This document shows positions 60,163 to 64,000 of a DNA stretch of 64,000 nt, one piece after another. Source of the DNA: Burkholderiales bacterium (GTDB lineage: Bacteria > Pseudomonadota > Gammaproteobacteria > Burkholderiales > Burkholderiaceae_C). The notes under the pieces are model-generated. The model did not search any database. It saw nothing but the letters and a program-made list of their open reading frames with translations, and had not been told where the DNA came from. The stretch lies in assembly GCA_028868825.1 (NCBI GenBank), contig JAGWTU010000019.1, forward strand, positions 31,657-95,656, given 5' to 3'. The position numbers and the translations under genes were made by a program. Within the stretch, counting starts at the first letter, position 1. Every line of letters starts with the position of its first letter.

Positions 60163-60534
60163 ATGATCGCACTGCGCGGGCTCGCCCTGTTGCTGCTGTT
60201 CCAGGCCGCGGGCGAGGCGCTGGCTCACGGGCTGGCGCTGCCTTTCCCGGGGCCGGTGCTGGGGCTGGCGCTGCTGCTGCCGGCGCTGGGCTGGGAGCCG
60301 CTGCGCAGGCCGGTCGGGGCGATGGCCGACCTGCTGCTGGCCAACCTCTCGCTGCTGTTCGTGCCGGTGGGCGTGGGCGTGATCACGCATCTGGACCTCA
60401 TCGAGCGCGACGGCCTGCGCCTGCTGCTGGTGATCGTCGTCTCGACCTGGGTCGGGCTGGCGGTGACGGCAATGGTGCTCAAGGCGCTGCTCGGGCGCGA
60501 GACGGGCGAACCGGCGGAGCGCCGCGATGGATGA
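60163..60534 (+). CDS. lrgA: LrgA/CidA family membrane protein
   Basis: Small inner-membrane protein of 123 aa with four helices. The motif LPFPGPVLGLALLLPAL and ANLSLLFVPVGVGVITH match the LrgA/CidA (UPF0299) family, holin-like proteins that work with LrgB in export of small metabolites or control of lysis. Overlaps lrgB by 8 bp. Confidence 0.9.
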   Translation: MIALRGLALLLLFQAAGEALAHGLALPFPGPVLGLALLLPALGWEPLRRPVGAMADLLLANLSLLFVPVGVGVITHLDLIERDGLRLLLVIVVSTWVGLAVTAMVLKALLGRETGEPAERRDG

Positions 60535-61243
60535 CTTCGTCCACCTCTGGACCTACCTCGCGTCGACGCCGCTGTTCGGGCTCACGGCGACGTTCAGCGT
60601 CTACGCTGTCGCGCAGGCCGTCTACCAGCGCTTCGACCATGCGCCCTGGGCCAATCCGGTGCTCTGGTCGGTGCTGGGCATCGGCGCCGTGCTGGTGTCC
60701 ACGCACACCGCCTACCCGACCTATTTCGCCGGCGCGCAGTTCGTCCATGTGCTGCTCGGCCCGGCCGTCGTCGCGCTGGCCTGGCCGCTGTGGCAGCGCC
60801 GCGCCGAACTGCGCCGGCGCGGACCGGCCCTGGTGCTGGCCGCGCTGGCCGGCGGCGCCGCGGCCGCCGGCAGCGCCGTCGGTCTCGGGCGGGTGCTGGG
60901 CATGGGGCCCGAGCTGCTGCGCTCGCTGGCGCCCAAGTCGGTGACGGCACCGGTGGCGATGGGCATCGCCGAGCGGTTGGGCGGCGTGCCGGCGCTGGCG
61001 GCGGTGTTCGCCGTCGTCACCGGCATGGTGGGCGCGCTCACCGCGCGCTACCTGTTCAACGCGCTGCGCATCGATTCCTGGGCCGTGCGCGGCTTCGCCA
61101 TCGGCACCGCGTCGCATGGCATCGGCGCCGCGCGCGCGCTCCAGGTGCACGCCGATGCCGGCGCCTACGCCGGCATCGCGCTCGGGCTGCAGGTGCTGCT
61201 GGCGACGCTGCTGCTGCCGCTGGTGTTCCGCTGGTTCGGCTGA
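60527..61243 (+). CDS. lrgB: LrgB/CidB family membrane protein
   Basis: Membrane protein of 238 aa with about seven helices. LrgB signatures include LGPAVVALAWPLWQRR, LAPKSVTAPVAMGIAERLGG and ASHGIGAARALQ. Acts with LrgA; recent work on the family links it to transport of glycolate or pyruvate-type acids, which cannot be judged here. Start overlaps the lrgA end. Confidence 0.92.
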   Translation: MDDFVHLWTYLASTPLFGLTATFSVYAVAQAVYQRFDHAPWANPVLWSVLGIGAVLVSTHTAYPTYFAGAQFVHVLLGPAVVALAWPLWQRRAELRRRGPALVLAALAGGAAAAGSAVGLGRVLGMGPELLRSLAPKSVTAPVAMGIAERLGGVPALAAVFAVVTGMVGALTARYLFNALRIDSWAVRGFAIGTASHGIGAARALQVHADAGAYAGIALGLQVLLATLLLPLVFRWFG

Positions 61244-61412
61244 GATCGCCGCCGCCGCGGCAGGGGCGGCCCGGCGTCATCCGGCGACCCAAGGGGTCTT
61301 GCAGTTACAGATTGACACCGACTCCGACGGTTGTCCATTGTTTCGAGGTGGTCCAGCGGGGATGATCCCGCGGCGAATTCGCAATCCACGCCCCACGAGA
61401 ACGGAGCCCCTC
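61244..61412 (+). promoter_or_regulatory. Leader of the EXORDIUM-like gene, possible promoter
   Basis: 169-bp spacer. TTGACA at 61312-61317 is a perfect -35, with only a weak -10 (CATTGT at 61336-61341, 18-bp spacing). A GGAGC ribosome site precedes ATG 61413. No gene is visible. Confidence 0.35.
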
Positions 61413-62348
61413 ATGCCGAAGAAGACGATCGTTGCCGCCGCCCTGCTGACCGCAGGCCTCGCGATGGCCAATCCGCCGCAGGCCGCGGCGCAGCCGCCCG
61501 AAGACCTCAGCGTGCACGGCGAGCCGCCGATGCTCGGCATCCATTGGTCGCGCGAGACGGTCGGTGCCGTGCAGTCCAAGGCCCGGCGCACGAATTCGCC
61601 GAACATGACGTACCACGGCGGCCAGATCATGCCGACGGTGGTCTCGAAGAACATATTCTGGGGTCCGAGCTGGACCAATGCGACCTTCGTCGGCGACAAG
61701 ATCAGCGGCCTCGACCTCTGGTACAGCGGCCACAACCTGTCGCATTACGCGGCGACGGTCAACGAGTACACGGGCAGCAACGGGCAGGTCGGCAGCACGA
61801 CGCTGACGCACCAGGGCCATGTCATAGACACCTCGACGGCGGCCGGCGGCTCCAGCACCTCGGCGATCCTGGCCGAGGTCTGCAAGCAGGTCAGCGCCGG
61901 CAACATCTCGGTCGACCCGCAGGGCAACGGCTATTACGCCGTCTACACCGACGTCAAGCGCGGCAGCGCCGGCTACTGCGCCTGGCACAGCGCGGGCACC
62001 TGCGGCGGCATCCCGGTGAAGTTCGCGTTCTTCTTCAACCTCGACGGCGACGCCGGCTGCAATCCGCAGGACACGCAGACCGGCCACTCGCAGGGCCTGG
62101 CCGCGCTGGCCAACGTCACCGCCCACGAACTCTCGGAAGCGCGGTCGGATCCGGGCGGCAATGCCTGGTACGACGGCAGCGGGAGCGAGAACGGCGACAA
62201 ATGCGCCTGGACCTTCAACGTGCCCTACGTGACCTTCACCGACGGCAACATCTGGAAGGCGCAGGGCGAATGGTCCAACGCCGCCTACACGGCGGGCACG
62301 GGCTACGCCAATTCGTCGGGGCAGAAGGGCTGCCTCGACGGCCATTGA
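61413..62348 (+). CDS. Secreted EXORDIUM/PHI-1-like protein
   Basis: Exported protein of 311 aa with a signal peptide to about residue 25. The sequence NMTYHGGQIMPTVVSKNIFWGPSW resembles the start of the plant EXORDIUM/PHI-1 domain (YHGG...W.G.W), and NVTAHELSEARSDPGGNAWYDGSGSENGDKCAW resembles its conserved HE..E...P..NAWY..G.E..D.C region; the HExxE and Asp/Cys residues could bind metal. Six cysteines fit disulfides of an extracellular protein. Bacterial members exist; their function is not known to me. It stands alone. Confidence 0.75.
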   Translation: MPKKTIVAAALLTAGLAMANPPQAAAQPPEDLSVHGEPPMLGIHWSRETVGAVQSKARRTNSPNMTYHGGQIMPTVVSKNIFWGPSWTNATFVGDKISGLDLWYSGHNLSHYAATVNEYTGSNGQVGSTTLTHQGHVIDTSTAAGGSSTSAILAEVCKQVSAGNISVDPQGNGYYAVYTDVKRGSAGYCAWHSAGTCGGIPVKFAFFFNLDGDAGCNPQDTQTGHSQGLAALANVTAHELSEARSDPGGNAWYDGSGSENGDKCAWTFNVPYVTFTDGNIWKAQGEWSNAAYTAGTGYANSSGQKGCLDGH

Positions 62349-62417
62349 TGGGCTGAGGCCCGGGTGCGCGGCGGCGCGTGCCCGAGGCTGTCACGAATGG
62401 GATTTACGATTGCGGTC

Positions 62418-62963
62418 ATGAAACCAACCGCCTCCGCATCCCACTACGACGCGCGGACGATCGCGCTGCACTGGATCACCGCCGTTCTCGTCGCCGCGCT
62501 CTGGGCGCTCGGTCAGACGATCGACTGGTTCCCTCGCGGTGCGCCGCGCGTCGGCGCGCGCAGCGTGCACATCACGCTCGGCGTGCTGCTGGCGGCGGTG
62601 ATCGTCGCCCGGCTTTACTGGCGCGTGACGGCCGGAACCCGGCTGCCGGCGGACGCCGGTTGGCTGGGGACCGCATCGCGGGCGGGCCATGGCCTGCTGT
62701 ATCTGCTGCTGATCGGCGCCGTGGCGGCCGGGCTGGCCAATGTCTGGGTCCGCGGCGACAACCTCTACGGCCTCTTCCAGGTGCCCGCCTTCGACCCTGG
62801 CAACCGCGAATTGAAGCACCTCGTCGAAGAGATCCATTCCTGGCTCGCTGACGCCCTGCTCGCGCTGGCCGCGCTGCACGCAGCGGCAGCGCTGATGCAC
62901 CATCACTGGCTCAAGGACGGCGTGCTGCGCCGCATGCTGCCGCGGCTGGCGCCGCCGCGCTGA
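62418..62963 (+). CDS. Cytochrome b561 family protein
   Basis: Inner-membrane dihaem cytochrome of 181 aa with four helices. Haem-ligating histidines are visible as H17-18 region (IALHWITAVL), SVHITLGVLL, RAGHGLLYLLL and LHAAAALMHHHWLK. Transfers electrons between quinol and periplasmic partners or protects against superoxide; no specific partner is adjacent. ATG 62418. Confidence 0.9.
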   Translation: MKPTASASHYDARTIALHWITAVLVAALWALGQTIDWFPRGAPRVGARSVHITLGVLLAAVIVARLYWRVTAGTRLPADAGWLGTASRAGHGLLYLLLIGAVAAGLANVWVRGDNLYGLFQVPAFDPGNRELKHLVEEIHSWLADALLALAALHAAAALMHHHWLKDGVLRRMLPRLAPPR

Positions 62964-62980
62964 GCGCGGGCGCGCGGGTC

Positions 62981-63832
62981 GTGGCGACCGACAGGGAAGC
63001 GGCGCCGCTGGCCGGGCGCGTCGCGCTCGTCACGGGCGCCAACACCGGCATCGGCCGCGTCACCGCGATCGAACTGGCGCGCCGCGGCGCGCGCGTCGTC
63101 ATCGCCTGCCGGTCGGCCGCACGCGCCGCGCCGGTGCTGGCCGAACTGCGGGCGATCGACGCCGGCGCCGTGGGGCTCGAGTTGGAGCTGGGCGACTTCG
63201 ATTCGGTGCGCCGCTGCGCGCAGCGCTTCCTCGAACTCGGCCTGCCGCTGCACGTGCTGGTGAACAACGCGGGCGTCGCGGGCGACCGGGGCCTGACGCC
63301 ATCCGGATTCGAGCGCGCCTTCGGCGTCAATCATCTCGGGCATTTCCTGCTCACGACGCTGCTGCTGGAGCGGCTGCAGGCCTCGGCGCCGGCGCGCATC
63401 GTCAACGTCGCCAGCCGCGCGCATGTGCTGGTGTCGTCGATCGACTGGGATGCCTTGCGCCGCCCGACGCGCAGCCTGACCGGCGTGGCCGAATACGGCG
63501 TGTCCAAGCTGTGCAACGTGCTTTTCAGCGCCGAGCTGGCGCGGCGCCTCCAGGGCGGCAGCGGCGTCACGAGTCATGCGCTGCACCCCGGCGTCGTCGC
63601 GAGCGAGGTCTGGCGCCATGCGCCCTGGCCGCTGCGCGTGCTCAACCGGCTGCGCACGATCTCGAACGAGGAAGGTGCGCTGACGACGCTGCACTGCGCG
63701 ACCGCCGATGAGGCCGGGCGCGAAACGGGCCTGTACTACGACCGCTGCCGGCCGCGGCAGCCGAGCCGGCTGGCGCAGGACTCGGCGCTGGCCGCCGAGC
63801 TCTGGCGGCGCAGCGAGGACTGGGTCCGATGA
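62981..63832 (+). CDS. Short-chain dehydrogenase/reductase
   Basis: SDR of 283 aa, of the retinol-dehydrogenase/oxidoreductase-like branch. Rossmann motif VTGANTGIGR, NNAG, catalytic Ser in IVNVASRA and YGVSK with Tyr and Lys. The long C-terminal part (VASEVWRHAPWPLRVLNRLR) is typical of this branch. Starts at GTG 62981, 18 bp after cytochrome b561; substrate unknown. Confidence 0.88.
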   Translation: MATDREAAPLAGRVALVTGANTGIGRVTAIELARRGARVVIACRSAARAAPVLAELRAIDAGAVGLELELGDFDSVRRCAQRFLELGLPLHVLVNNAGVAGDRGLTPSGFERAFGVNHLGHFLLTTLLLERLQASAPARIVNVASRAHVLVSSIDWDALRRPTRSLTGVAEYGVSKLCNVLFSAELARRLQGGSGVTSHALHPGVVASEVWRHAPWPLRVLNRLRTISNEEGALTTLHCATADEAGRETGLYYDRCRPRQPSRLAQDSALAAELWRRSEDWVR

Positions 63833-63860
63833 GCCCGCGAGTGACCCTTTTGCTCTGTGC

Positions 63861-63866
63861 TAGACT
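63861..63866 (+). promoter_or_regulatory. Possible -10 box of tRNA-Ala
   Basis: TAGACT 14 bp before the mature tRNA-Ala 5' end. No clear -35 at the expected distance. Confidence 0.3.
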
Positions 63867-63879
63867 GCAGGGCTGATTT

Positions 63880-63955
<76 letters not shown>

Positions 63956-63963
63956 ACAAACAG

Positions 63964-63996
63964 TAGGGGCCGCCGGTGAGCGGCCCCTAACTTTTT
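63964..63996 (+). terminator. Rho-independent terminator after tRNA-Ala
   Basis: Perfect 10-bp stem TAGGGGCCGC/GCGGCCCCTA around a CGGTGA loop, followed within 3 bases by TTTTT. Strong intrinsic terminator placed 8 bp after the tRNA. Confidence 0.92.
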
Positions 63997-64000
63997 GGGC

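Overview
The window is very GC-rich DNA from a free-living Gram-negative bacterium, most likely a betaproteobacterium of the order Burkholderiales. The pointers are the gene families: a boxABC/boxR/bclA benzoate cluster, a minor-pilin operon of the fimT-pilVWX-pilY1-pilE type, LldR/lactate genes, PEP-CTERM secreted proteins and a DUF3717/DUF1289 protein. No species can be named from sequence alone. I see no plasmid, phage, transposon or CRISPR signature.

Layout. 1-3.4 kb: housekeeping genes (a sulfite-dehydrogenase-type cytochrome, slpA, ispH, serS) ending in tRNA-Ser(CGA). 3.4-5.5 kb: a loose, weaker-coding stretch of small hypothetical genes and a stand-alone CZB protein. 5.5-13 kb: signalling, with a CheY-like regulator, a lipoprotein and two Cpx-like Spy/OmpR/histidine-kinase sets in mirror image, meeting tail to tail. 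13.1-19.4 kb: a type IV pilus minor-pilin operon whose PilY1 has an L-type lectin-like N-terminus. 19.5-25.1 kb: lactate use (lldR divergent from an FAD/Fe-S D-lactate dehydrogenase and lactate permease), with a readable promoter and two LldR-type operators. 25.1-28.2 kb: two membrane/periplasmic proteins of unknown role and a PEP-CTERM GDSL hydrolase.

28.2-41.1 kb is a full aerobic benzoate module. boxC-boxB-boxA run leftward behind boxR. A DUF4863 protein, benzoate-CoA ligase, an alpha/beta hydrolase and a five-part branched-chain-type ABC importer run rightward. Together they import benzoate, activate it to benzoyl-CoA, epoxidise the ring and open it. Four copies of one 12-bp near-palindrome sit at the two promoters and are the likely BoxR sites. 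The next pathway enzyme, the semialdehyde dehydrogenase BoxD, is not in the window. 41.1-46.4 kb holds a TSUP permease and an NAD-type molybdenum or tungsten formate dehydrogenase with a fused NuoE-NuoF beta subunit; a formate dehydrogenase suits the formate released by the box pathway.

46.5-50.1 kb: a second PEP-CTERM protein and a cyclase/NB-ARC/TPR signalling protein. 50.2-59.4 kb: a leftward eight-gene operon (aryl-CoA ligase of the feruloyl-CoA synthase type, crotonase, thiolase, thioesterase, ABC importer with a LivM-LivG fusion), apparently controlled by a divergent TetR regulator through two ATACA-N4-TGTAT palindromes. 60.2-64 kb: LrgA/LrgB, a secreted EXORDIUM/PHI-1-like protein, cytochrome b561, an SDR, tRNA-Ala(CGC) and a terminator.
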